A DNA stretch of 64,000 nucleotides from Onchocerca lupi (taxonomy: Eukaryota; Nematoda; Chromadorea; Rhabditida; Onchocercidae): positions 1-64,000 of the forward strand of contig JAOVVO010000292.1 of NCBI GenBank assembly GCA_028564675.1. Direction: 5' to 3'. Shown in pieces: positions 1 to 14,100 of this stretch. A model generated the notes under the pieces. That model did no database searches, was not told where the DNA came from, and saw nothing but the letters and a program-made list of their open reading frames with translations. The translations under genes were made by a program, and so were the position numbers. Position 1 is the stretch's first letter. Every line of letters begins with the position of its first letter.

Positions 1-3000
1 ATATATGATGCCATAAAAAATGCAGCATTAATTAATTTTCGATAAACAATATTGGGAATTATCACACAAATTAGCATTGAATATTTCAAAAAAAAAAAAG
101 AAAGCTCCATTTTTAGAATTTCAAATATTTTGAAAAATTAAACTTTTTGGTGATATGATTAACTTGATTGAAATTTCATTATTTTGAAGATGAAATTTTT
201 AAAAAGATAAAAAATTATTTTGCTTCCTCACTAGCATTTTTTTAAAATTCATTAGAATATTTGTAGCATTATGAGCTTTTTGCAATTAATTTATTTGCAA
301 AAATTATTTTCATTTTAATATTTTTAGACAAATTCTTCCAAATGTTTTATTTTTTTCTGCTTTTAAGATATTCTTTTAAAATTCTTGCAATTAAAGTTTT
401 AAGAAAATTTAAAAATAATATTAGTATTTTATCACATCATAATATTTCTCTAATTTCTTATTACACTGCATTATAGATTCCCAGTAAACATATCAAAGAA
501 TTCAATTTTTATTAACAAAAAAGAAAAACGCCATAATAGTTGATAAATTCTCAAAAATTTTTTTAAATTACAAAATATAAGGAAAATTTCGTGCGACCAA
601 ATGATTAATATTGATTGATACTAATCACCACTAGACAATCAATAACAAATAGTTTTTTCTTTTCTATCGAAAACTTGTCCATAATTTTTAATTCTGAATT
701 CGCTAGTATTTTATAACTATTTCCATAACATATACAACTAAAAAAATGAGTGAAATAAGAAAAGAAAAAAAAGCACTTTAATTTAATAAGTACATATACA
801 GCTAAAATTTTTCTATTAATGAAACATTTGAAAGTCATATTAATGAAATTTATATTGATGAGAAATTTTTTCAAATTAATTGAAATTCATTTTAATAATA
901 AATTAGCATTCATTTGGATCAAACCGAGGTGGAATTCATATTTGTATTCCGATTCGACAAAAATTTCATATTAATGTTTGTTCAAATATTTTATTACCAT
1001 GGCTTTTGGCAATTTTTTGGACTTTTTCTTTCATTCCTTTAGAAAAATTTCAAAAAGTTTGTACAATGTAAAGTCCATTTTTAATATTTTATATTATGAG
1101 TTGAAATTTTCGTAAATATTCAACCTAATTGAATTTTTAATTATTCAGATTTTAGTAATTCGTCAATTTTGAGCAATAATGAAGCAATCAGTGATGAAAA
1201 TGACTTACGATGTTATTATGAGCATCTTCATGAATTTTCATTTATTTTAATTCATAATATTTATTTCAGATTATTTTCATATTATACTTTAAGTTAATGT
1301 ATTCGAATTTTTTCTTAAATTTTATTTCAAATTGTTACCAACTAATGCATTACTAATGCATCATTAGAATATAAACTATGCAGAAATGAATCGTTTATTT
1401 TTCCAATTATTTTATTGATTAGCAGGTTTAGGAATTCTTTTTTTTTTTTTTTTTAGTGTGGTAGGATAAATTTTTTAAGTCTGTGAGATTCAAGGTAATC
1501 CATATTTAAAGGAATATTTTAAATTTAGAATTTTTGACTCTTAATTCACTTCCACTGTTAGATTAATTAATCAATTAGTTTCGTTCAAATTTTCTTTTTT
1601 AATTGTTTGCTATATTCACTGTTATTTTTTCCTTTACAACAACCAGAAGCAATCGAAAATATCCATTATTTTTTATTTTCATTTCTTGTTTTTCTTTTCA
1701 TATCATATTGAAACATAGGGAAAAATAAAGTAGAAATTTCAATTTTATGAATTTAATTATAAGCATTAAATAAAATACTAACACATACTTCGGAATATTT
1801 ACAAGAAGTAAAATACATTCAATCAATCGTGCAATAGTAAATAGATTTAATGTTATGCGAAATTTAACGTTACATGGAAGGATTCGGATGTAAAAGGAAA
1901 AAGTAAAATTTTATCATTGCAAATTGGCAAAAACAAAAACCAAGCATTAAGTAAATTGTGAAATTTCTTTTTTTTTTTGTCTGAGATGATTAATCTAATT
2001 ATGGCTCTGCTTCGGCTTGAAACAATTATTATCTGCATTAAAAGCAGGAATGAAAATGCTACTTTCGAAATATTTCAGAAGCAAATTTGAAATTGACATT
2101 TATTTCTTACAAATAGCTGAATAACTTACAAATTAGATGATTATACATGTGATATATTAATATTATCAATGTAAAATAATTCTGTGCTATCAAGTTTAGT
2201 CATTCGCAAGAGATCTAACTTTGATGATGTTAGCAGGCTTTAACACTTCATTATGAAATATGAGTAGTATTTGAAATTAATTTAGTTCTATTTGACTAGT
2301 AACTTCTTTAAATATAAGTCAACTTTTCATCATTACCTTTATTTCGGTCATTTCAATCATTGCATATTCCTTTTATTATTTTCAAACCATCAATTTGTTA
2401 AGAAAAAATTGCCGGGAAAATCTTCTAATTTGATCTTCTTAATGTTGTTATGTCGATAAATAGCCCTTTTTGGTTTTATACGATATTGCATAAGAGACCA
2501 ACAAAGACTATTGTTGACAGAGCGGAATCAAAAAGCAGCCAAAATCAAATTAGAAGATCTTTCCCAACAATTTTTTAGTTCTACGACCAAAGATATAACC
2601 CCTTGATCAAGATATTGATTGATTGCTGCCGATAATAAAAACGACATTACTCCAAAAGCGATTGTTTTAAAACGATAACATTTCAGGTTCTTTTTGATAA
2701 TTGTACATTAAATATTCGTTGATCAGAGGAACTTGGCGCAATTTTTGGAAGTGCAATAACTTTAATTTCAAAATAGCTATCTACAATGATCTATTCCATT
2801 GATTCTAGTTGTGATTTTGATATTTCATTCAGAATAATCTACTTCTGCTAAAACAAAAAAGAAAAAAAAAGAAAAAAAGCTTAATATCAAAAAATGAATG
2901 TAAATTATGAATAAAAAGATCGAATAAATGATTCATTTCTTAAAAGGAAAATTTGATTTGATGATAAAAATTGATACAAGAAAGGAATACGAAAAATTTA

Positions 3001-3615
3001 ATCCATTCATTACAATAGTCGACAAAATGCATTTATGATGAAAAGAAAGCTTTAAAGTTTTTTTAGATAATACAACTCTTTTTTGCTTATCATTGATAAA
3101 ATTTTGCATAAATTTTCGATTAACAATATCAAAACTAAAAAAAATTGGCATTGATTGATAATAATTATTGATTCCAAGCAATCATTCGAATAATAGCATA
3201 CATGAAGATATCATAAAATTGTGCATTTTAATGTCATTAATTAAAATTTAATTTTCATGAAGATTTCTTGCAATGTATTTTTTTTTTTTATTTTAATTTT
3301 ACAATGCATATATCCTTAATTGAAAAAAAAAAATAACGAGAATCAAACTTATGGAAGAAGCGAAGAATTATGAGTGGTCTTACTATATTTCATATATTTT
3401 AAATTTAATAATTTACGCTACTATTTCCCACTAATTCCAAGCCAATGTATTAAGATATCGATTACGACACCAAAAAATAAGGAAGATACTGTAAGTTACA
3501 GTACCAAAAAAGAGAGGCAGTATTATGATAAATTATTGATAAACATAGTAAAGCAATATCACAATAAAATGTACCTTCGTACCGAAATCGAAAACATCAG
3601 AACATTTTCACCCCG
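1..3615. other. gene-free AT-rich region
   Basis: I see no convincing exon, RNA gene or conserved protein fragment here. Short open frames are AT-biased and lack splice context. The one structured element is the inverted repeat at 2401-2578, listed separately. Homopolymer A/T runs are common. Confidence 0.6.
2401..2578. repeat. Inverted-repeat element, MITE-like
   Basis: A left arm of about 34 bp (2401-2434) is nearly a perfect reverse complement of a right arm at 2544-2578, with few mismatches, around a spacer of about 110 bp. The arms end on AAAAAATTG-type sequence outside and ATCAAATTAGAAGAT-type sequence inside. This fits a small non-autonomous DNA transposon (MITE) or a long hairpin transcript. 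No open frame lies inside. I could not define a target-site duplication with confidence. Confidence 0.55.
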
Positions 3616-3621
3616 AAGGGT

Positions 3622-3811
3622 GAATGGGCCGTTCCCGGAGGTAGGTGCAATACCGGGTCGACCCGCGGTAGGCGAGGAGCAAGCCCCTGCAAACCCACCA
3701 AGGTCTCAAAAATAGGATAATCTCGAAGTGACCGATGGATCACATATCAGAGATTAAGCTGATAAGAACAGATACTACACTTTGATCTTAGCCAATAGGC
3801 CGAGAAGCGAT
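3622..3811 (-). ncRNA. U2: U2 spliceosomal snRNA
   Basis: On the minus strand the RNA begins at 3811 with ATCGCTTCTCGGCC and continues into the highly conserved U2 5' region, including the branch-point recognition element GTAGTA within GTGTAGTATCTG. An Sm-type site (TATTTTTGA) lies near 3705-3714. It is followed by 3' stem-loops with the U2-typical GGGGCTTGCTCC and a CCGGGA...GGCCC end. U2 pairs with the intron branch site in the spliceosome. Length is about 190 nt, usual for animal U2. The exact 3' end is uncertain by a few bases. Promoter elements (PSE) should lie just right of 3811 but I could not assign one. Confidence 0.95.
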
Positions 3812-4963
3812 ACTGTCCGCTCCCCAGTGTCACTCCATATGAGATTTAACAATAAATTTCAATTGGTTTTAAAACAATTTCAGCAGACATGAAGAGAACA
3901 TTTTTCATCTTTGCTCACAAAAATGCAACGTCACCAACGACATCATATGGGCTACATTTGGTCTTTCAGACTAATTAATTAGAAATTTCAAAATTTTGCA
4001 AAATGAATAAAAAATAGATAAAACACAAATAGATGGACAGGATAGGTATATGATAATGAATCAATGTTTCTTGAAACAGTTATTATTACTTATTGCAAGT
4101 TGGTTTTGTTTATTTATTTTTATTCATACTTAATGGGAATTATATGATCGTTTATTAAACAATGCAATCAATGATTGCAATTAATAACTAAAATTGGAAT
4201 AAATTTTTAGAATTCTGACGTTTATAGATTGGTCTCAAGCACATGACCTTCGGTCTGAATTAACTTTTTAATGCAATCCAAAGAAATTTTATGGAAATTT
4301 TATTGCAAACTAAACTATGAAGAAGCAGATTAAAAATGATCATTTCGAATAGAATCGTATACGGATAAGAAAAAATGAAAAGCTGCTTAAAAAACTGAAA
4401 TCCCCAGTGAAATTTTTAATATTTATTAAAGCCAAATAAATTTTTTTTCTTGCGGAGCAAATTCTCCCCAAATATTTCGTCTGCCGAAATGAACTCCATA
4501 ATTTTATTTTTTAATGCCATTAAATTCAAAATTTTCCAAGAAAATATAAAATCGGCACTCACGCCATGCCTTTTGTGTTGCCGATGACATATTCAGCTAT
4601 TTTTTATGTCGCACAATTACCTTATCCGAAATAATATATTTTCTTATATAAAGTAAGCGACATATTTGAACTCATATTCAAATCTCTGTTTGAATTTAGG
4701 TATAAGCTGTAAAATGGTTCGGTTCAGGAATTAGAAAATGTGAACAAACAATAATCGAAGTATCAATGAGTAAAAAAGATGACAATGACGAATATGATCA
4801 ATATATTCGAAAAAATTGAAGAGCAATACGAGAATTTTGATCAGGTTCCTATATGAAAATTATCTATTATGAAAGCTCTAATAATTTCAATAGCATTTTT
4901 ATGCCTAGAGATTATGCCTAGAGAGTAAGATACTTAACAATATATTATCTACGGAAAATTATA

Positions 4964-5006
<43 letters not shown>

Positions 5007-5983
5007 AATAATCGGGTAAAATACAGCAAAATATGAATCAACAAGAGTAACAAAAAGTATCACAATAAGCATTATAATCTTGAGAATAGATGAACATCAA
5101 TGCTTTAGAAATATACACGAATATAAATTATCAGTTATTATAACATTGAAAAATAAAATAATGCTATACAATCATTTTGTCGCAAAAAAAGTTCAAGATA
5201 GAATAATTATTCTGGCATCAAATCTATATCACTATAGTAATATATATATTATCGTCCATCTCCTGATCCTTAATTATATTCCAGAAACTATCCCTCTTGT
5301 ACCTTTCTGAAAGACCACCATTCTCCAAACAATGTGCTATATTTTATCTTTCTCAGAAAAATTAAATAAAAATAATACTGAAAGGATTATTAAACACCAG
5401 AACAATTAGATTATACCAAAATAATTATTTCTGGATGATATTCATAGGAGTACAACAAATTATTGTTGATTTTATCAACGAAGAGATAATAATACTTAAA
5501 TAAAATAACATACAATCCCTGTCTTCCATTACACAGCAAAGCAAAGCAAATCGAAAAAAAAAAAAAAATCACTGCAGCATAAATTAGAAATTCTGTTAAT
5601 CAGAATTTTGAAAACAGAATAATAACACAAGTGGTTCAGTAGAATTCAGAATTCTTTACTTATGAGGATGGATGTAATAATTGATACTGTCGACTCTTTT
5701 AAATTCTCGTTGTGGAGCATAACTCCAAAATTTAATATTTGAGAAATTATAAAAAAATCAGGTATCGTTATTTTTTTTGAAAATTTAATCTAATCTTGTG
5801 TTTTATTTTTTATAGAAATCATCAAATCTAAATCTAAAATAAATAAAAACAAAATGATAATAAAAATAATAATAATAATGATAATAATAATAAATATTAT
5901 GCAAGCTCTTTAATACGAAATGTTCGATAAAATTATTCTCTTACTTACTGCTCATATAAGAAATTTGACATGAAAAGTGCCGA
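3812..5983. other. intergenic region, no gene seen
   Basis: This lies between the U2 gene and the 3' end of the Smad gene. It is AT-rich with a poly-A run of about 37 at 4967-5004 and an AATAATAAT-type microsatellite near 5860-5900. I found no supportable exon or RNA. Confidence 0.55.
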
Positions 5984-8900
5984 TTATGTGAAGCTTGTGC
6001 ATCGATTTGGTGGACTACCCATCTGTTTCAAAACACTATCCAACCACTGTAATGGACCATTAAGATAAGCTTCGACCCAACATGGAGTAGCTGTAATTGT
6101 TTGACGACGATATTCCGCACCCCAACCTTTCACGAAAGATACTCGAATAGTGCACATTCGAGTAAGAGCATAAACAGCCTCAAAACCTTGAGGAACTGAA
6201 GCAGCTAATAATGCAGCAAATTCGGCGTTGTTGAAAATTTTCAAATTACAATCTGAAAAAGACAAAGTGCTATATATTTATACATATCTAATGAAATCTA
6301 TTGACAAATTTCTGGTAAATAACCATCACAAAATTTAATCATACTCCTTATTCCTCGTCTTATAATTATACTTCCACTTTTTTTCTGAAGTTTGGAGATT
6401 TTCCGAATTCCAGACAAAAAGTTGAGAAAGTTCAACAAAATTGAGGCAAAATTTTAAGATCTCACGATTTCAAGATAAAAAATTGAGGGAGTTTTATAAA
6501 ACAGAAACAACGATTTGAGGAACTTTGAATTGAATTCACTAACTCGGTGGAATTTTACAGACTGTAGCCGGATGCCAACCATGCCGCTGATTACAATTTG
6601 GACTTTGCACAAATATCGCTGAATCACTTAAGCATTCGCAAAACACCTCACTGCCAATATAATAGAAACGAGCACCGCGACCTGAAATTATCTCCATAAA
6701 ATGTAGTGTTTTATTGATAAAAATAACAGAAGAGTTGGAAAGACAAGTACAAATTACATATGCCAAAAAAAATAATTTGTCTTGAGGACTTTACCATTTG
6801 AAATTAATCCCATAAAAATAAAAAATTAATGAAAATTCGAAAATTTCCTTATTGAATTTTTTCAGATTGAAGCACTGAAACATTATGAAATGGCTACTTC
6901 GCTTAAAATATTAAATTAAAATTACAAACTTAAGCATGCAGAATTTCATCAAAAAATTTAAATTTTTTACAAAGAACTGAATTAAAAACGAGATATTTGA
7001 AAGAGTGCTCCGAACAAATTTTATGTTTCGTATAAATTTTACCAATATGTTTTCGAGCTTCCATAACACTAGCAGTGCGGTTAACATTGGAAAGTTGACC
7101 GAGGCAAAAACGTTCCGCATCAGAGGGCGCCGTATATCCGTCAACAATCAAAGATGGTTGTGATGCATGAAACGTTTCACCAACTCGTTCTGACAACTCA
7201 TAATATGACACGGAACACCAAAACGGAGGTTCACAATATTCGACGGCGATTAAATTCACTAAATATAGAAAATGATATGATTTTTGCCAATAATTTATAA
7301 TTAATCATCACAAAATAATTTGAATAGCTGTAAAGATATTAGCCCAAATAGAATATGTAATGATATCTGACACTATAAGTATTTTTTAGTAGATAAATGT
7401 CTATGTTTAGCAGTATCAGCAGAAAAAACTATCACATAATTGTCAAATCAATTGAGAATATTGTTTTAATAATCACTGATAAAGCCTTTTGGCAATAACT
7501 TTTTTTTCCTCTTTAATTTCCAACTTTTAACTTTTTAGAAAGAAAAGCAATGATACTCTAAACTAAAGCAATAAATAAATAAATTACAATTATTAGCTCG
7601 TTCAGCATTTGAAGAATCACAAGCAGGTGACAGTACTTGCGACGAATCTGGACTTTGACCTTCATCCATTTCCAAATCTTCGCTCATATAACCATGCGGA
7701 GAAACTGCTGAATGATCAACTTTCCAGCAAAATTCAAATACTTCATAAAAGAAAGGAGAAAAAATATCATTTTAATTTGCATTAGAATTATTCCATATTT
7801 ATTTTGAAAAATAAACCTTCAGTTTTGGCAGGTAATAATCGATTTTCCATGGTGTTCTCGGTGGGTGATAATGGCATAATACCAACAGCATTAATTCCAA
7901 CAGGACTGCTCATATTTGGTGATGAAAGAGTAGGGGAATTCCGATTATTTTGCCATCCTGTCTGATCGCCATTAGTTACAGTACGGTTCGGAACACCCTG
8001 TGTCACCATCTACAATATTTTAATAGCAATAACGTATCGACTGCAATTGAAATTCGAAATTTCATAGTATGACACAAGACGGCAATAAAAATAGTTTTTC
8101 CAATATATTATATTACAGAAATCTTGATAACGGTTACAAGAATTTACTTGCAATACAATACCGACATAATTTAGTAAAAATGAAACCTCATTAGTGTCCA
8201 CTGTTGGATAAACGGTTCGAAGTGCTTTCGAAAGATCACCAACATTGGAAAGGCTGCCAGTTCCATTTAAATTATCATTTCGGGGTATAAGAATAGCGGG
8301 TAGCGCTAAAATGTTTACTTGAATAAGCCAAGAGAAGATGGTATGCAAGAATGAAAGAATTAAGTTCAGTGGGAAACTTGTCGAAGTCTAGTTATCCAAC
8401 TGAGCTTTAAATATCAGAATTCACGACAAATGATACTGTGCTTTCTGAGTTTATATAAAAGATTTAAGGAATATATCAAGAAATATAGGGTTATATAATG
8501 CTCACGAATTAGTTTGCTGTAGAAATTTTGTGAGATACGGGAAATTTCATCTAAAATTATGACCAATAGAATAAAACATACGAGGATTCTCGATCTTTTC
8601 ATAATGATAGGGATTGACACAAACTGATTCCAGTTTCTTGCTATATGGAAAACGACAATGTGGAACAGACTTCAACTGATGAGACGATGCAAGTTCTGGA
8701 TAACGCCACATACGACAATAGATCACGTGAGGCAAGCATTTACGTTGTGACACCTGTAATCGGCCATCCAATGATCTACAAAATAATTTGGAAATTAGTA
8801 CGAGTTGTTTGAAAAATCAGTTCTATATTTAGTATTACAACGCTTGTCTGAATTTGGTCAATACTCGCATTACAAACATTTGAATTTTCCACTGATGGCA

Positions 8901-10103
8901 AATAATATGACTATGTTAATCTTGATGGATAATGCTTGTACCAGAAATTTGATAAATACTAGACAAAGAATAGTAATCCGGTCAGGACTGCCAAATATCA
9001 AATAATATGCTATCATTATTTGGAAAATAAAGTTTGCACTCCATATCTGATCCAAAATATTTAGTAATTTAACCTTCCAATGTATACTGCTGGGAAATCA
9101 AAAATACTGAACACCTTTTCAAGACTACTACTAGCAATATCATCTGATTTCTTCTAAAAGAAGAGAGTTAATAACTGACATGACAAAGGATAGAGAGGAA
9201 ATATTACCGCGGAATACAAACACAATCAGTATTTGGATCTTCTGTCGAAATTGCTTTTTCCAATTCATCAATAGCTTTCGATTTTTTGAGTTTCTTCACC
9301 AAACTTTTTACCGCTTTCTCAGGCCAGTGTTCATCCTGTAAAATGAGCAATGATCTAACTGTATTTATTTTCATTTAGTTTTCATTATGTTTAAGTTATG
9401 TTTAACTCAAATGAATTTCTCAAGTTTCCTTCACTTCTGCTGAACTTGATCAATTTTGCTTTGGATTCAATTTATGTATAATTAAGTTTAATTTCTTTAA
9501 ATGCAATCATCGATTAACTTCATTTAGTTCCAATTTCCAGCTTGAGCTTAATTCGATTCAGCTTCATACATTTTCATCGAAATTTAATTCTATGCAGCTC
9601 ATTCTCAGAATTTCACTCGAATTTGTTTACGCTCAAATCCGTTTGCTTCAACAGCTTTTAATTGACAACAGTTTCATTCAAATTCAATTCTTTGCAACTT
9701 AAATTAATTGTACTGCAAGTCCAACTTAGTTCAACTCAATATCAAAAATTTCAACCTAATTCAGCTTTTTCTCACTTCTCTTTCTTTGTAGAAGTCCAGT
9801 TTAAACACGTCAAGTTCGACTCAGTTCAACTTTATTTAACTTCAGTCTTAACATCAAAATTTATTCAAGTGACTTCGTACGCTTAAATCTAATTTAACTC
9901 AACTTAATCAAATTCATTCTCGCCCAACTTGATTCAAATTCCATTTTGAACTATATAAAGTCTTTAAGTTCATTGAAACAAATTTTTTTGCAAATTATAA
10001 CCTCGATATTGTTCGCCTCTTCACCAAGAGGCTTTTCTCGAATCATGGCTACCAGACGACGCACCGTTGCACTAGCCGTTCCGATGTCAAATAAGCCTTT
10101 CAT
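5984..10103 (-). CDS. Receptor-regulated Smad (R-Smad), TGF-beta signalling
   Basis: Signal-transducing transcription factor acting from TGF-beta/BMP receptors to the nucleus. Nine exons: 10103-10002, 9335-9208, 8775-8582, 8305-8187, 8009-7817, 7740-7588, 7258-7043, 6681-6544, 6252-5984. They give 503 aa with all phases agreeing. MH1 covers residues about 1-150 (hairpin SLDGRLQVSQRK; zinc/DNA motifs CRMW and VCVNPYHY). A Ser/Pro-rich linker with PPxY-poor sequence follows. MH2 covers about 297-503 (WCSVSYYEL, HASQPSLIVDGY, FVQSPNCNQR). The L3 loop reads KGWGAEYRRQT, the Arg form of Smad2/3 rather than the His-Asp form of Smad1/5. The tail is GSPPNRCTSFT instead of SSxS. Candidates are orthologues of C. 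elegans daf-8, sma-2 or sma-3; the L3 loop favours the daf-8 (dauer/TGF-beta) side, but I cannot settle this. Divergent from the transporter at 11196. Confidence 0.92.
9336..10001 (-). repeat. Degenerate AACTTAATTCAA-type repeats in Smad intron 1
   Basis: The first Smad intron contains many imperfect short units resembling TTCAACTTAATTCAA, in both spacing and orientation irregular, from about 9400 to 9950. No coding or transposon signature was seen. Confidence 0.4.
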
Positions 10104-11195
10104 GACGCAACAACCAATGACAGGCCGTAAAGTTGATATAAAATATAATGTTAAAACCAAAAATAAACGTAAACGATAAACAAAATATTGACTTAAATAA
10201 AATTGGAATAATGCAACTGATAGCACAGCTAGAGTAATACATATAAAAGTAAGTGAATAACTTAGTTAGACCTGAAGTAATATAGACTTGTTAATACCAT
10301 AAAAAATACATAATTACTACATTATTTATTTCTTGAATTATACTATAGCAGAAATATAAAGAAAATAAAATGGGACTACAAGAAAAAAAAAGCGGCATAT
10401 TTGTCGAAATTTTACAAACATCTATTAAATTCTTTATGAAAAATTTGACTTTAAATTTAATTTAGGGACAGAACGAAATTTCGGATTTCTTAAAAACAAA
10501 CATAAACTTTCCGAAATTTGCAAAACAAACTATCAAACATTTATGCCAACAACAAAATCGAAAAAAACATCCAACTGTGTACGAAATATATTGAATGGAT
10601 GACGTAAATAACGCGGTCTTGAACAATATTTAACGCGAATTTCGGGATCACATCATTATTCCAACTATGAGAAGAGGTCAAGGAAATGCAATCAGGCCAA
10701 TCACTCATTAAGACGGGAGTTTTTTTTAGCCTTTTTTTCACTTATTTTTCTCTCATTCAATCAAACTTTTTCAATTTTCAAATAGGAGACAAACATTACA
10801 CTTTTGTTTACTTTTTTTTGTATTTTCATTTACATCTTACTTTTGTTTACCAGTTCTTTTCTTCCTTCTTTACTTCTCTCTCACTGCACCACATTCCTCC
10901 AATTTTTCACTTAATTTTTTCCTGTTTCTTTTTTTTTTGTTTATTTCTATTCCCTTTCCGGTTATTTATTTCTCGTCTTTTTGTTTATTTCCATTTTCTA
11001 TAATACATATTTTTTATATCCTGTATCAATATATATTTGCATTTTTCTTTCCAGATCTTCCGGAAAAACAATTCCATTAATCATTTCTAATACATATTTT
11101 CCGATGAATTAGCTGTTCGATCATTCATCATTTATCATATATTGAACGAATATATTTGATCTGTTTGAAGCAATACGTTAAGCGACAAATCAAAA
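10104..11195. promoter_or_regulatory. Divergent intergenic region, Smad and MFS genes
   Basis: About 1.1 kb separates two divergently oriented start codons, so it probably contains both promoters. A stretch at about 10560-10720 is less AT-rich than its surroundings and carries several CG dinucleotides, a plausible core regulatory segment. The part from 10730 to 11050 is strongly pyrimidine-rich on the plus strand. I identified no specific binding site. Confidence 0.35.
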
Positions 11196-14100
11196 ATGGC
11201 TTTGACAATAAATGGTGCTCTATGCTGTGGTCAGTTGGCAATGGGCTTAATGCAGACATTCTTTATGTTTTATTATGTCAAAGTGTTTTTGAATATTTAT
11301 AAAATCGATCAATTTTGGTTTGGAATTGCGCAAATGTTATTTGCTATTTGGAATGCCATCAATGATCCATTGTTCGGTTATGCTCAGGTAAGAAATTGAT
11401 AGCATTCATGAAAATGCCATGAAAAAACTCGCAAGAATTGTTTACATTTAGGTGAAAATATACATTGTCCTATCTGTGAGGAGCGAGAAGGATTTCTAAA
11501 AATAACGGTTGATTGATCGTCTTTATTGATAAAATTTTTTTCCTCTTTTTTTTTTCATTTATTTATCGAATTTATGAATGATATTTAAAATGCAATTGAT
11601 ACAAATGTTTGAAATGAAGTATTTTTTCCAATGAAGTTTGTTTATTTATTGTTCAGTATATCAAGTAATAATTGCTTTTATTGTTTGCCAAATGATATTT
11701 TAATTTATTTACTTATTAGCCATTTATGAATAAATTTTCTTAATTGTTTATCATGTACTTATTTTTTTAATCATTATTAATCGATACGATAAAATTCTAA
11801 TCATAGATTCTGTGACTCCGATCAATTCCTTTTTTTTTTTCTCTTTTTTTTTTGCTTTTAGGATGTTAGTACTACATGGTTTCATTGTCGGACAAAAGTA
11901 ATATCAATCTTGGGACCTTTTCTGGCAGGCTCTTTTTTGATTTTATGGTTTCCATGGAACAATTTGGATGGATCATCATCATCGTATGTTGCCGGATGTC
12001 ATTTGATTTTTGGCCTTTTCTTCTATGATGCCTGCTACAGGTATCTATTTTTTGGTTATTTTATTTTTTAATTTAATAGATAAACCGAAATTTCCTTCTC
12101 TTTTTCATTAGGTTTGTCACTGAAAACTATAGTTTGTCACTGAAAACTATAAAACTAAACTTTATTGGTCAATTCATCACTTACTTTTCGCTTCTAGTCA
12201 TCGATTAATTTCAAAGTTAGTAATTATCTGTTGCAGTTGTGTAAATGTCGCTTGGAGCGCTTTATTCGCGGAAACAACTTGCAGTAAATCTGAGCGTATT
12301 TCAGCTGTGAAATATTCTCAATTCGCAATTCTTTTATCTGTGAATATAATACCAATCACTGAAAAATTAACAAATGGACTGAATGTAAATTTCGCCTCAC
12401 CCTTTATTAACCTTTAATTACAGTTTATTTGATTCAATAATCTTTATACATTTAAGATATTTTATAATATATTTTGTAATGTACAGTTTAGGTTAGAGAT
12501 AGTTTTTTATCCATAATAGCAAATTATGATGAAAAATCATCACTTGACAAAAAAATCAACCATTTCAAATATAAAATATAGGAAGAAATTCTTGTAAGTT
12601 AATGAAATGTACTCAGAAATTTAATTTTAATTCTTTTTGCAATTATATTATTCGATCAACAGGTTTATAAATTATCATAATATTAAGTGACATCATTTTA
12701 GGATTTTCGGATTTTCCAGTGCATTAGCATTGTTCTCGCGGTTTTAGCAGTACTTTGTTTCGAAATTACCGGGTCATTACGTTATCATAAAAAGGAAATA
12801 CGCGAGAATCCATCCTCTACAGTAACACCGCAGCAAGAAGAATCTAAGGAAAAATTTTTGAATATTTTCAAAATAACGAAGCAAATACTGAGAAGACGTG
12901 ATTTTGGAATTATTACTATAACATATTTTCTTCAGACATGCAGGTTATTTGCTTTGCATCTTTAAAGATTTTTTTCAATTTGAAAAATCTATAAATAGTT
13001 ATGAAACTGTTAAATTCACAAAACAAAATCTAGCGATTTAGTAGTCATTTTTGCTTTTTTTAAGTTGACATAAAGTGAAGTGATGCATATGTTTAGATCA
13101 GCTATTCATTTGAACTTTGCTGCTATTGCCACAGAAATACTTATCCCAGAGCAAGTTATGGTGAAAGGATCTTGGAAAATGAGTTTTTTCTATGCTGCTT
13201 GTACACTTACCCCTCAGGTTATTACTCACTTTCCTTTTTTTTTTTTTTTTTTACAATAAATTTGATTTTTGATTTTACGGAAAATCAGAAATAGGAATTT
13301 TTTTTTTCGTTCTAATACATTAAAATTGCAGCTGTTGGTAATATTAAGTGGTAAAATGATCGTCAAAATAGGTGCAGCTTCAGTTGTTATGAAATCATTC
13401 ATTGCTTCAATGTGTGCTTCTGTGTTCCTTCTAATCTTTGGCTATAATAATCCATATTTAATCATTTTATTCATGTTTCTTGACAGGTACTTTTTATGAA
13501 TATTTAGTATTTATTGGTAAATGATATAATTATATATAATTTGTTGAGTAATTTGAGTATACAAGTTTTATTTTTTTTTCTAGTATGTTGTGTATCTAAT
13601 ATATGGAAACATTCCTTTTTTTTTTTTATTCGTCGTGGCGAATAAATCATAAATTAAATAAAATTGCTTATCGCAAATAAATAGAGATTTATTAAATGAA
13701 AATCGAGTAAGTAGTGCTGTATATCTTTTATTTTAATGTGATTTATAAATTTTCTTTATAGTTCGAAACCAGAAAATGTTGTAATAAAATTTAACCTAAA
13801 TCATTTGAGCATTCTATTTATTTTCAGCATATTAGTTCATTCAATAACTCCATTATACCAAGTTTTGTTGGCCGATTATATTGACGAAGATATGACTTTC
13901 TATTCAAGGCCGTAAGTTGATAAATTTTCCATTTTCCATAATTTTTTCTTAAAAACAAAGGATTAAATGTATTTTTGTGTCAACTTTTTCCTAATTCAAA
14001 ATTTATTTTGTTCTATGTTTATTATTCTTTATTGACTAATAATTTACTAAGAAAGCAGTTTAGTTATTGATAATTGTGAAGTGTTGACAAGAAAATATTT

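Noticed and set aside
3374..3715. 113-codon plus-strand open frame overlapping the U2 gene
   Set aside because: Its 3' part is the antisense of the conserved U2 snRNA; the RNA identity explains the open, GC-rich stretch.
8805..9005. Plus-strand frame inside a Smad intron
   Set aside because: Lies between well-defined Smad exons, has no splice context and no recognisable domain.
10541..10741. Minus-strand frame upstream of the Smad start
   Set aside because: Could be an extra 5' exon, but the Smad protein already starts at the expected position for an MH1 domain (MKGLFDIG), so no upstream coding exon is needed.
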